From Anaerolineae bacterium (GTDB lineage: Bacteria > Chloroflexota > Anaerolineae > Anaerolineales > Villigracilaceae): a stretch of DNA of 7,344 nucleotides. The translations under genes and the position numbers were made by a program. Below are positions 1 through 5,372 of the stretch, in pieces; the first letter of the stretch is position 1; the number at the start of each line of letters is the position of its first letter. The notes beneath the pieces were generated by a model, which worked only from the letters and a program-made list of their open reading frames with translations, was not told where the DNA came from and did not search any database. The stretch is taken from contig DNDO01000012.1 of the NCBI GenBank assembly GCA_003484265.1, forward strand, positions 1-7,344, given 5' to 3'.

Positions 1-57
1 TTGCTCGGACCCAAGATCGGCAACACTTTCAGCACCATCAACACCTCCCTGCCTTAA
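1..57 (+). CDS. Flp/Fap-type pilin, C-terminal fragment (cut by window edge)
   Basis: The first frame is open from base 1 and ends at TAA 55-57, giving the 18-residue tail LLGPKIGNTFSTINTSLP. This matches the usual ending of small Flp-type (type IVb, tad system) pilins, in which a hydrophobic helix runs into a motif like LGxxIGNxFSxIxxSL. Flp pilins are short secreted subunits polymerised by the Tad machinery into adhesive pili. Everything upstream, including the prepilin peptidase site and most of the hydrophobic helix, lies outside the window, so the call rests only on the C-terminal motif. A strong terminator follows 10 bases after the stop, which supports a real gene end here. The family assignment is moderately sure. 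A different short membrane protein with a similar tail cannot be excluded. Confidence 0.55.
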   Translation: MLGPKIGNTFSTINTSLP

Positions 58-67
58 TCAACACCAA

Positions 68-105
68 CACCAAAAAGCCCCGTCGCAAGACGGGGCTTTT
101 TGGTG
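68..105. terminator. Bidirectional intrinsic terminator, 17-bp perfect stem with GCAA loop
   Basis: Bases 68-84 and 89-105 are exact reverse complements, separated by the tetraloop GCAA (85-88, a stable GNRA type). The GC core GCCCCGTC/GACGGGGC is flanked by A5 on the left (72-76) and T5 on the right (97-101), so a U-tract follows the GC stem on either strand. It lies between the + strand pilin end (57) and the minus-strand dodecin stop (122), and so can terminate both convergent genes. Confidence 0.93.
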
Positions 106-121
106 AATCCTGTATATTGAA

Positions 122-334
122 CTATGAACCCTCAAATTTAAACGAGACTTTGAGTTTTGCACGATAAGCTGTGATCTTGCCTTCGTCTAGGACCATATCC
201 AACTCGACGACTTCAGCAACACGCAAGTCGCGCAAGGACTTGGACGCGCGCTCCACCGCAACCGCTGCGGCTCTCTCCCATGACTCAGTGCTGGTGCCGA
301 CCAATTCGATGACTTTATAAACGCTTTCTGCCAT
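122..334 (-). CDS. Dodecin-family protein (calcium-dodecin/SecE2-like subgroup)
   Basis: This encodes a 70-residue dodecin-type protein, the usual length (about 65-71). Dodecins fold as a three-stranded sheet wrapped around one helix and assemble into hollow dodecamers that sequester flavins or, in some actinobacterial members, bind calcium. Family signatures seen are VYKVIELVGTS (residues 5-15), SWERAAAVAVERASKSLRDL (18-37), RVAEVVELDM (38-47) and the final strand AKLKVSFKFE (59-68). The Trp that stacks on flavin in classical dodecins (in a DWFEV-like motif) is replaced by Val39 in RVAEV, so flavin binding is doubtful. The ATG at 334 is chosen over an upstream in-frame start at 403 because AAGGAG lies 7 bases before it, the family start fits, and the 375-403 promoter would lie inside the longer frame. 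The stop is TAG. It appears monocistronic, with its own promoter and the shared terminator at 68-105. Confidence 0.93.
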   Translation of the reverse strand: MAESVYKVIELVGTSTESWERAAAVAVERASKSLRDLRVAEVVELDMVLDEGKITAYRAKLKVSFKFEGS

Positions 335-341
335 TGTTAAT

Positions 342-347
342 CTCCTT
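342..347 (-). promoter_or_regulatory. Ribosome binding site of the dodecin gene
   Basis: On the minus strand this reads AAGGAG, 7 bases before the ATG at 334-332. It decides the start: the longer frame from 403 has no such signal and would run through the promoter. Confidence 0.85.
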
Positions 348-374
348 TTGAAATTGGTTTGGGTTTCTGTTCCT

Positions 375-403
375 ACTATACAGTATTTTTGGTGGAGATA
401 CAA
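375..403 (-). promoter_or_regulatory. Sigma70-type promoter of the dodecin gene
   Basis: Read on the minus strand, TTGTAT (-35, bases 403-398) and TATAGT (-10, bases 380-375) are separated by exactly 17 bases, each box matching four to five of six consensus positions. The start of transcription would fall near 368, giving a leader of about 33 bases that contains the AAGGAG site. The -35 box directly abuts the stop codon of the upstream remnant at 404. Confidence 0.75.
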
Positions 404-481
404 CTATATATTTTGTGATGTGGATTCGCCGACAACGATGACGCCTTGTGGTTTGAATAAAGAGAGCAGGGAAGAGTTCAT
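404..481 (-). pseudogene. Probable N-terminal remnant of an ADP-forming acyl-CoA synthetase (CoA-binding domain)
   Basis: A minus-strand frame of 25 codons (ATG 481-479, TAG 406-404) reads MNSSLLSLFKPQGVIVVGES followed by TSQNI. The pattern LLxLFxPxGVxVVGxST is the usual first beta strand and glycine turn of the CoA-binding Rossmann domain that opens ADP-forming acetyl-CoA synthetases (AcdA/Pat-like, normally several hundred residues). Here the frame stops right after the first strand, and none of the following sequence in any frame continues the domain, so it looks like a clean truncation and not a frameshift. No Shine-Dalgarno sequence precedes the ATG, but TAGAAT lies 9 bases upstream of it. 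The alternative is a chance short frame or a tiny unrelated peptide. The match is short, so confidence is moderate. Confidence 0.45.
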
Positions 482-498
482 GTTTATATAATTCTAAC

Positions 499-514
499 CA
501 CAATATGTCTTGTG
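499..514. promoter_or_regulatory. Operator-like inverted repeat
   Basis: CACAATATGTCTTGTG has 5-base arms (CACAA/TTGTG) around a 6-base centre. It lies a few bases upstream, on the minus strand, of a TAGAAT box (497-492) that could serve the 404-481 remnant. The spacing and position are those of a repressor site, but 5-base arms can arise by chance in such AT-rich sequence. The rest of 482-605 holds nothing else I can support. Confidence 0.2.
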
Positions 515-605
515 ACTAAGGGTATTTGCGGTGGAGAGAGCTGTGAATCTGGATCGAAAGCGATCGATGCGCAATTTGATGTTGTTATGCCTTTTGGTAT
601 TCCGA

Positions 606-1319
606 TCATCGGGCAGTGCTGACCGCTCTTAATGTTTCAGGATCCACACCGAAATTGGCGCGCGTAAATTTATAAACTCGATTTGCCGCTATCGCAAAAG
701 CGAGCCATGAGACCGCATTTATACCTTCTTCGATCCACTGTAACGCGATTGTTTGATCTTCCATTCGCGCCAATCCATTGAGGATGAGAATGCAGAATAA
801 GTTGAAGATGAACAACCAGCCTGCTGAATATAGTTTTTGCCTGAAGCTAAAAATGATCAGAAAGATCCCTGTGATGATGGTTGCAAGCACCATGACACTT
901 AACAAAACCCTTTCCCACGCCGGCGATTCGGGGCGCGAAACAAGGAGATACCCGGAAATTGCGAACATAAGGATGGTCATAGCCAGCGGTATATGCCAGG
1001 GGTGAAATGGCTTCTTCCCCCGTACGTTGCGTACGGTCTGCCATACGCTCCATCCGAGCAAAGTATAGCCAGGAGCCATGAACACAAACAATCCGTCATC
1101 CATCCAGGTGATATTTAACGAGCCGTTTGACAATGCCATGAATAATTTCCAGGTGGCTTTGAAAAAGCCCCCGGATATTGTGAGGATCGTTCCTATGTGC
1201 GCAACCATTCCTTGTGAGGAGTCGATGTGTGCGATCATGCGCGTAATTGCGATCAGCCCGGATGCGGTAAAGAGGACTGGAAGATAATCCAATAAAGCAA
1301 GGGAGAGTGTATATTCCAT
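606..1319 (-). CDS. Seven-helix integral membrane protein of unknown function
   Basis: The protein has 237 residues and I do not recognise its family. Hydropathy by eye gives seven membrane segments at about residues 5-28, 39-63, 77-97, 109-127, 138-159, 165-185 and 195-214, with a polar C-terminal tail of about 20 residues. Loops carry scattered charges (RMIAHID, RNVRGKKPFHPWH, SRPESPAWER, RMEDQ) but no recognised catalytic or ligand motif. The ATG at 1319 is preferred to the adjacent GTG (1322) because AAAGGA lies 6 bases before the ATG. It follows the nitroreductase gene by 65 bases on the same strand with no terminator between them, so the two are probably co-transcribed. A sensory or redox membrane role is conceivable from that neighbour but is not shown by the sequence. 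I see no clear terminator after the TAA at 606-608. Confidence 0.8.
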   Translation of the reverse strand: MEYTLSLALLDYLPVLFTASGLIAITRMIAHIDSSQGMVAHIGTILTISGGFFKATWKLFMALSNGSLNITWMDDGLFVFMAPGYTLLGWSVWQTVRNVRGKKPFHPWHIPLAMTILMFAISGYLLVSRPESPAWERVLLSVMVLATIITGIFLIIFSFRQKLYSAGWLFIFNLFCILILNGLARMEDQTIALQWIEEGINAVSWLAFAIAANRVYKFTRANFGVDPETLRAVSTAR

Positions 1320-1384
1320 CACAAATCCTTTTCTAAAAGTTGATGGGCATGGATTGACCGGTAATCGTCATAATTCGGTGGCAT

Positions 1385-1897
1385 TTACCATTTATTCCAA
1401 TGGACAACTTCCTCAAGTAGCCTGCGTCCGCCCTTCTTTGGCGCAGCGGATAGTTTCTCCTCATCCAGCGGATACCCGAACGATAGCGCGATCCGCAGAT
1501 GCCACTCGGGTGGGAATCCCAGAATGTTGCGCGCCTTTTCGGCTTCATAGATCGAAGCAGGGACGGAACCGACTCCCAGTTCCCATGCGGCAAGCTGCAT
1601 GAATGCTGATGCTTGTCCGGCATCGAACATCGTCTGAAATTTCCCGGTCGGTTCGGGTGTCAGGATGGCAACACCCAGTGGCGCGCCTGCAAGGTGTCCT
1701 GCGTATGTTCCGCAAATGGATAATGCCTTGAGGATCGCTTTATCTTGAATCGCGATGAACTGCCATCCTTGCTCGTTCTTCGATGACTGTGACCTGCGCC
1801 CTGCATTCAGTATCGCCTTAACGACATCATCAGGCAATGACTCATCTTTAAATTCCCTAATTGCTCTCTTCGTTTGAATTGCTTCATGTACATTCAT
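1385..1897 (-). CDS. Nitroreductase-family FMN-dependent oxidoreductase
   Basis: This encodes a 170-residue single-domain nitroreductase-fold protein. These are usually homodimers that bind FMN at the interface and use NAD(P)H to reduce nitro compounds, quinones, enones or other substrates. Visible features are the N-terminal FMN-phosphate region TKRAIREF (9-16), the segment RRSQSSKNEQGWQFIAI (34-50, the family's APSxxNxQPWxF position with the usual Pro replaced), AGAPLGVAIL (70-79), the helix QASAFMQLAAWELGVGS (95-111), a PPEWHLRIALSFGYP stretch (129-143), and the C-terminal GGRRLLEEVVHWNKW (156-170), which is typical of short members. The ATG at 1897 has GGAGG 6 bases upstream. The substrate cannot be told from the sequence. 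It is the first gene of a likely two-gene unit with the seven-helix membrane protein, divergent from the selA operon. Confidence 0.93.
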   Translation of the reverse strand: MNVHEAIQTKRAIREFKDESLPDDVVKAILNAGRRSQSSKNEQGWQFIAIQDKAILKALSICGTYAGHLAGAPLGVAILTPEPTGKFQTMFDAGQASAFMQLAAWELGVGSVPASIYEAEKARNILGFPPEWHLRIALSFGYPLDEEKLSAAPKKGGRRLLEEVVHWNKW

Positions 1898-1911
1898 TAG
1901 CAGCCTCCGTA

Positions 1912-2035
1912 GCTCGGTGGTCGAGTGGTCTTTATGGTAGCGTGGCGAAGTCGAATGACGTATCGAACCTTATATATAATGATTACTGGTTACTCGATGG
2001 TTCGATGCAACCGAACTCAACCTTCGGGTAACTTC
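1912..2035. repeat. Imperfect inverted-repeat element in the divergent spacer
   Basis: This fills most of the 159-base spacer between the nitroreductase gene and the + strand operon. ATCGAACC (1962-1969) is the exact reverse complement of GGTTCGAT (1999-2006), extended by one G-T position on the outside, around a 29-base AT-rich loop. Outside the stem are a short tandem GGTGGTCGAGTGGTC (1916-1930) and CTCAACCTTCGGGTAACTT (2016-2034). The overall wording (GTCGAGTGGTC, TATCGAACC, GGTTCGAT, CTCAACC) resembles dispersed palindromic repeats that I associate with Chloroflexota intergenic regions, but this single copy cannot prove repetition. The loop contains TATAAT (1975-1980) without a good -35 partner on either strand. 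Confidence 0.45.
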
Positions 2036-2043
2036 TCTCCGAG

Positions 2044-2049
2044 TATAAT
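2044..2049 (+). promoter_or_regulatory. -10 box giving a probable leaderless transcript
   Basis: A consensus TATAAT ends 7 bases before the ATG at 2057, so transcription should begin at or within a base or two of the start codon. No Shine-Dalgarno sequence could fit between them. No good -35 box is present at 16-18 bases upstream. The same site would drive the membrane protein/selA operon. Confidence 0.6.
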
Positions 2050-2056
2050 TCAATCA

Positions 2057-2461
2057 ATGGATGAACAACTTAAGTTTAAACCGTTTGGAATCGCCGCACT
2101 CATCCTATTCATTATCGGCTGGGGCGGATTGTATTACCTTATCATGCAGACACTTCCATACGTCTGGCCGCGCTGGGGATTTTTCGTCCTTACGATGATG
2201 GCAATCACAAGCGTCTTTCTCCCAATCGTGTATTTTTCCCATCGCCGCTTTCCTGACGATACTCCTGCCGAAGCCAACGTAATTGTACGTCAGGCGTTGT
2301 GGTTCGGCGTGTATGGCGCAACTCTCGCTTGGCTTCAACTCGGACGCCTAGTTACAGTTTACGTCATTCTTGGATTGGCGGGCGGGCTGATAGCCATCGA
2401 ATACCTTATCCGCCTGCGAGAGAGATCGCGTTGGAGTCCTCCCGATCACGACGATGAATAA
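2057..2461 (+). CDS. Small four-helix membrane protein upstream of selA, function unknown
   Basis: The protein has 134 residues, with hydrophobic segments at about 9-31, 40-60, 78-95 and 98-118. A polar linker SHRRFPDDTPAEANVIVRQA (61-80) joins helices 2 and 3, and the tail LRERSRWSPPDHDDE is acidic. It looks like a conserved small membrane protein of Chloroflexota, with VRQALWFGVYGATLAWLQL as its most recognisable stretch, but I know no function. The frame is open back to an ATG at 1925. That longer version is rejected because the added 44 residues are low-quality sequence over the inverted repeat and lie upstream of the TATAAT at 2044. The stop TAA at 2459-2461 lies inside selA, an 8-base overlap, so translation of the two is probably coupled. 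A link to selenium metabolism is inference from position only. Confidence 0.82.
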   Translation: MDEQLKFKPFGIAALILFIIGWGGLYYLIMQTLPYVWPRWGFFVLTMMAITSVFLPIVYFSHRRFPDDTPAEANVIVRQALWFGVYGATLAWLQLGRLVTVYVILGLAGGLIAIEYLIRLRERSRWSPPDHDDE

Positions 2462-3806
2462 CCTCCGCGACCTGCCTTCAATGGAACTGTTATTACAAAA
2501 TGCGACACTTCTTATCGAGAGGTTCGGTCGCCCGCTGACCCTTGACTCCCTGCGGTTGACATTGGACGAAACCCGCGCACGCTTCAAAACAGACCCTGAA
2601 ACCATTCTACCTTCTATAGACAATATCCTTGACCAAGCAGAATCCCATCTCTCCACGTGGACATCTCCAACTTTACTCCCAGTTATCAATGCAACAGGGG
2701 TAATTCTCCACACCAATCTGGGACGTGCTCCCTTATCAAGTGCAACGATTCAGGCGATGAACGACGTTGCATCGAATTACTCCAACCTTGAGTATGACCT
2801 GTCCAAGGGCAAACGCGGTTCCCGTCTTATTCATGCTGAATCGATCTTACAAAAACTGACAGGCGCAGAAGCCGCGCTAGTAGTCAATAACAATGCGTCC
2901 GCTTTATTGCTTGTGCTTTCCGCATTAGCGAACAAAAAACGTGTGATCATCGCCCGCTCGCAATTGGTTGAGATCGGCGGCGGTTTCCGTGTCCCCGATG
3001 TGATGAAGCAATCAGGCGCGAAACTGGTCGAAGTAGGAACGACCAATAAGGTGAGAGTCTCAGACTACAAAGATGCGCTTGGAGCCAAAACTGGACTTGT
3101 CATGCGGGCTCACCGCAGTAACTTCAAAATTGTCGGCTTCACAGAGGAACCCAAACTAAAAGACATCGTTGATGTTGCTCATGATGCTGATGTCATTGTC
3201 GTTGATGATCTTGGTTCGGGTGCCTTATTAGATACAGCTAATTACGGTTTCGCCCATGAGCCGACTGTACAAGAGTCTTTGGCCGCGGGTGCGGATTTGG
3301 TTTGTTTTTCAGGAGACAAACTTCTTGGCGGTCCACAGGCAGGTATCATTATTGGCAAAAAGGTGTTGATAGATAGAATAAAGAAACATCCGCTGGCGCG
3401 AGCAGTACGGGCTGATAAGACTTGTCTGGCAGGCGTCACGGCAACACTGGTGCATTATCTAAAAGATGAGGCGGAACGGGAAATACCGATCGTGAGGATG
3501 ATGTCTATAACGCTGGATCAGATCAAAGTCCGTGCAGAGGCGTGGCGTGAAGAGGTAGGTTATGGGGAGGTTGTTTTCTCTGAATCCACGGTAGGCGGAG
3601 GAAGTTTGCCGGAAGAGTCCATACCTACATTTGTTCTGGCGTTAGAGGTTAAATCCCCCGATAAATTTTTAGAGAGGCTGCGAAAGGCGAATCCGCCTGT
3701 CATTGCAAGGACGGAAAACGATAAAGTGTTGTTCGATCCGCGAACCGTTTTAGATGAGATTATGTTAATTAATGTTTTGAAAAAGGTATTGGCTGAATAT
3801 CTATAA
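2454..3806 (+). CDS. selA: L-seryl-tRNA(Sec) selenium transferase (selenocysteine synthase)
   Basis: The 450-residue protein is close to the usual SelA length. SelA is a cytosolic PLP enzyme, a homodecamer in studied bacteria, that converts seryl-tRNA(Sec) to selenocysteyl-tRNA(Sec) with selenophosphate from SelD. Seen here are the N-terminal RDLPSMELLL (5-14, the family's RxLPSVDxLL), VINATGVILHTNLGRAPLS (77-95), the substrate-loop region YDLSKGKRGSR (114-124), EVGTTNKV (193-200), VVDDLGSG (249-256) and CFSGDKLLGGPQAGI (284-298) with Lys289 as the PLP Schiff-base lysine. All key motifs are intact. The start at 2454 keeps the conserved RDLPS motif. It has no close Shine-Dalgarno sequence and overlaps the upstream gene by 8 bases, suggesting translational coupling. 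An internal ATG at 2481 would lose that motif. The stop is TAA. No selB, selD or tRNA-Sec gene is in the window. Confidence 0.97.
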   Translation: MNNLRDLPSMELLLQNATLLIERFGRPLTLDSLRLTLDETRARFKTDPETILPSIDNILDQAESHLSTWTSPTLLPVINATGVILHTNLGRAPLSSATIQAMNDVASNYSNLEYDLSKGKRGSRLIHAESILQKLTGAEAALVVNNNASALLLVLSALANKKRVIIARSQLVEIGGGFRVPDVMKQSGAKLVEVGTTNKVRVSDYKDALGAKTGLVMRAHRSNFKIVGFTEEPKLKDIVDVAHDADVIVVDDLGSGALLDTANYGFAHEPTVQESLAAGADLVCFSGDKLLGGPQAGIIIGKKVLIDRIKKHPLARAVRADKTCLAGVTATLVHYLKDEAEREIPIVRMMSITLDQIKVRAEAWREEVGYGEVVFSESTVGGGSLPEESIPTFVLALEVKSPDKFLERLRKANPPVIARTENDKVLFDPRTVLDEIMLINVLKKVLAEYL

Positions 3807-3807
3807 A

Positions 3808-4035
3808 ATGCCGATTGAAAGTCCAAAGAAGCCGCATGTGCTTAAATTCACCGACAGGTGTGTTGATTACTGCGTGGAAGTGGAGAGGATCGTAGGTATA
3901 GCTGTAGGGACGATCCTAGAATTTGCCTTGAAATATTTATTCGCCCCCGCGTATAGGCGATCGCTTTTGATAGGACCGCTGATGATGTTTAGCTTCTTCA
4001 CAGAATCTAAAGATATCATCGACGGGTCAACTTGA
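3808..4035 (+). CDS. Small hypothetical protein between selA and the M24 peptidase
   Basis: This is a 75-residue frame starting one base after the selA stop and ending at TGA 4033-4035. I do not recognise it. The N-terminal 25 residues are charged and contain two Cys (DRCVDYCVEVE, 16-26). They are followed by a mildly hydrophobic helix IVGIAVGTILEFALKYLFA (28-46), a basic YRR, and a second hydrophobic stretch LLIGPLMMFSFF (53-64). This is consistent with a small membrane-associated protein. No Shine-Dalgarno sequence lies at the normal distance, so translation would depend on ribosomes finishing selA. It fills the gap in a same-strand block, its codon use is like its neighbours, and the frame on the opposite strand is not better. 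It could still be a chance frame. Confidence 0.45.
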   Translation: MPIESPKKPHVLKFTDRCVDYCVEVERIVGIAVGTILEFALKYLFAPAYRRSLLIGPLMMFSFFTESKDIIDGST

Positions 4036-4113
4036 TTTTCAGGTGCCTAGAAATCCTTGAAGCTAACCTTTGCGAATCGCGAGATTGCGAACAAACTTAA
4101 TACAGTAAAAATT

Positions 4114-4121
4114 GAGGTGAT
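4114..4121 (+). promoter_or_regulatory. Strong Shine-Dalgarno of the M24 peptidase gene
   Basis: GAGGTGAT is an eight-base match to the bacterial anti-Shine-Dalgarno complement (AAGGAGGTGATC) and directly abuts the ATG at 4122; the GAGG core is 4 bases from the start. It fixes the start and contrasts with selA and the 75-residue gene, which lack such a site. Confidence 0.8.
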
Positions 4122-5372
4122 ATGAAATCTGACATAGATGCGGTAATGAAATCCAACAACCTGGATGCGCTGGTTGTCTTTGGCAATGCCGAGCATAACC
4201 CGCCGATGTATTACCTGACAGGCGGCGGACATGTGAGCCATGCCATATTGATCAAAAAGAGGGACGAAGCGGCAATCTTATTTCATAATGATATGGAGCG
4301 AGATGAGGCCGCTAAAAGCGGATTGAAATTGATCCCGTTCAGCAATTATGATTTTCAGACTTTACTGAAAAATGCGAACATGGACGGCTTTTTGGCGGGC
4401 GTCTTGCGGACTGAGCTTATGTTCAGGGATGCAGGCGTGACCTCGGGACGCGTAGGCATCTACGGAACGTATGATGTTGGGGCTGTGTTTGGGTTGTTGT
4501 CGCGGTTGAAAGAATATTTTCCTGAAATTGAGTTTGTTGGCGAGTCGCGTGAAAGTTCGGTCTTTCTGCGTGCTATGGAAACTAAGGACGAAAATGAAGT
4601 CGCGCGCATCCGCAAGATGGGTGCGCTTACAACAGAAGTTGTCGGCTTGGTGAGGGAATATCTAACTTCACGCGATGTTGACGAAAACGAAACTTTGTTG
4701 AAAGAGAATGGAAGTCCGCTCACTGTGGGGGATGTTCATAAAAAGATCCGTTTGTGGGTCTCAGAGCGAGGCGCAGAACTGCCATCAGGATTTATCTTTG
4801 CTCAAGGGAGCGATGCCGGCGTACCTCATTCGGCGGGAACAGCCAGTGACCCGATGCAACTTGGCAAGACCATCGTCTTCGATCTCTATCCTGCTGAAGC
4901 GGGCGGCGGATATTATTATGATTTCACACGTACCTGGAGTTTGGGATATGCCACGCCCGAAGCACAGGAATTGTACGATCAGGTCAAAGAGATTTTTGAT
5001 AAGTTGAATGATAATTTTGACTTAAACGCGCCGTTCAAAGAGTACCAACGTATGACTTGTGAATACTTTGAGTCGAAGGGGCATAAATCCCAGCTAAATA
5101 GCAAGGCTCCGAATAATGGTTACGTTCACAGCCTGGGACATGGCGTTGGGTTGAATATCCATGAAAGACCGTTCAGTGGATTTCAAGCAACCGACGAAGA
5201 AAGGCTTGTGCCTGGGGTTGTGATCACATCCGAGCCTGGCTTGTATTACCCTGAAAAAGGCATGGGCTTCCGGATTGAAGACACGATCTGGGTGCGCCCT
5301 GATGGGAAAATGGAAACCCTGGCGGAATTTCCGTATGATTTCGTCCTGCCAATGAAGAAATGGAAAAAATGA
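4122..5372 (+). CDS. Xaa-Pro aminopeptidase/dipeptidase-like protein, peptidase family M24
   Basis: This is a 416-residue cytosolic metallopeptidase with the two-domain M24B layout: a creatinase-like N-terminal domain (about 1-150) and a C-terminal pita-bread catalytic domain (about 160-410). The five metal ligands are all present: Asp254 (VFDLYP), Asp267 (YYYDFTRTW), His340 (HSLGHGVG), Glu371 (ITSEPGLYYP) and Glu385 (FRIEDT). His236 (VPHSAGT) and the later NIHERP motif (345-350) are the usual active-site histidine positions. The two Asp ligands are 13 residues apart, in the FDLYP...GYYYDFTRT form, not the 11 common in PepQ/PepP, which marks a distinct subgroup. Whether it acts on Xaa-Pro dipeptides or longer N-termini cannot be told. 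It follows the 75-residue gene by 86 bases and its TGA overlaps the tsaD start. Confidence 0.93.
   Translation: MKSDIDAVMKSNNLDALVVFGNAEHNPPMYYLTGGGHVSHAILIKKRDEAAILFHNDMERDEAAKSGLKLIPFSNYDFQTLLKNANMDGFLAGVLRTELMFRDAGVTSGRVGIYGTYDVGAVFGLLSRLKEYFPEIEFVGESRESSVFLRAMETKDENEVARIRKMGALTTEVVGLVREYLTSRDVDENETLLKENGSPLTVGDVHKKIRLWVSERGAELPSGFIFAQGSDAGVPHSAGTASDPMQLGKTIVFDLYPAEAGGGYYYDFTRTWSLGYATPEAQELYDQVKEIFDKLNDNFDLNAPFKEYQRMTCEYFESKGHKSQLNSKAPNNGYVHSLGHGVGLNIHERPFSGFQATDEERLVPGVVITSEPGLYYPEKGMGFRIEDTIWVRPDGKMETLAEFPYDFVLPMKKWKK

Noticed and set aside
315..503. 62-residue minus-strand frame across the dodecin start and promoter
   Set aside because: It overlaps the dodecin gene in another frame and its promoter, and has an implausible composition. 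It is a shadow frame.
512..622. 37-codon + strand frame from GTG ending in TGC-TGA, downstream of the operator-like repeat
   Set aside because: No Shine-Dalgarno sequence and no recognisable similarity, and its end overlaps the 3' end of the minus-strand seven-helix gene. The TGC-TGA ending is not supported as Cys-Sec.
1925..2056. 44-residue N-terminal extension of the four-helix membrane protein, starting at the ATG at 1925
   Set aside because: It runs over the inverted repeat and upstream of the TATAAT at 2044, has no Shine-Dalgarno sequence, and its residues do not resemble a protein start. The ATG at 2057 fits the promoter.
4033..4050. TGA of the 75-residue frame as a selenocysteine codon, tempting because selA is adjacent and a small TTTC/GAAA hairpin follows
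   Set aside because: Read-through would add only four residues before TAG, and the GGT of the hairpin lies about 6 bases after the TGA, too close for a bacterial SECIS. No selenoprotein family resembles it.
4070..4091. Direct repeat TTGCGAA (4070-4076 and 4085-4091) before the M24 peptidase gene as a promoter or operator
   Set aside because: Neither copy has a -10 box at 16-18 bases. The 7-base repeat alone is too short to support a site.
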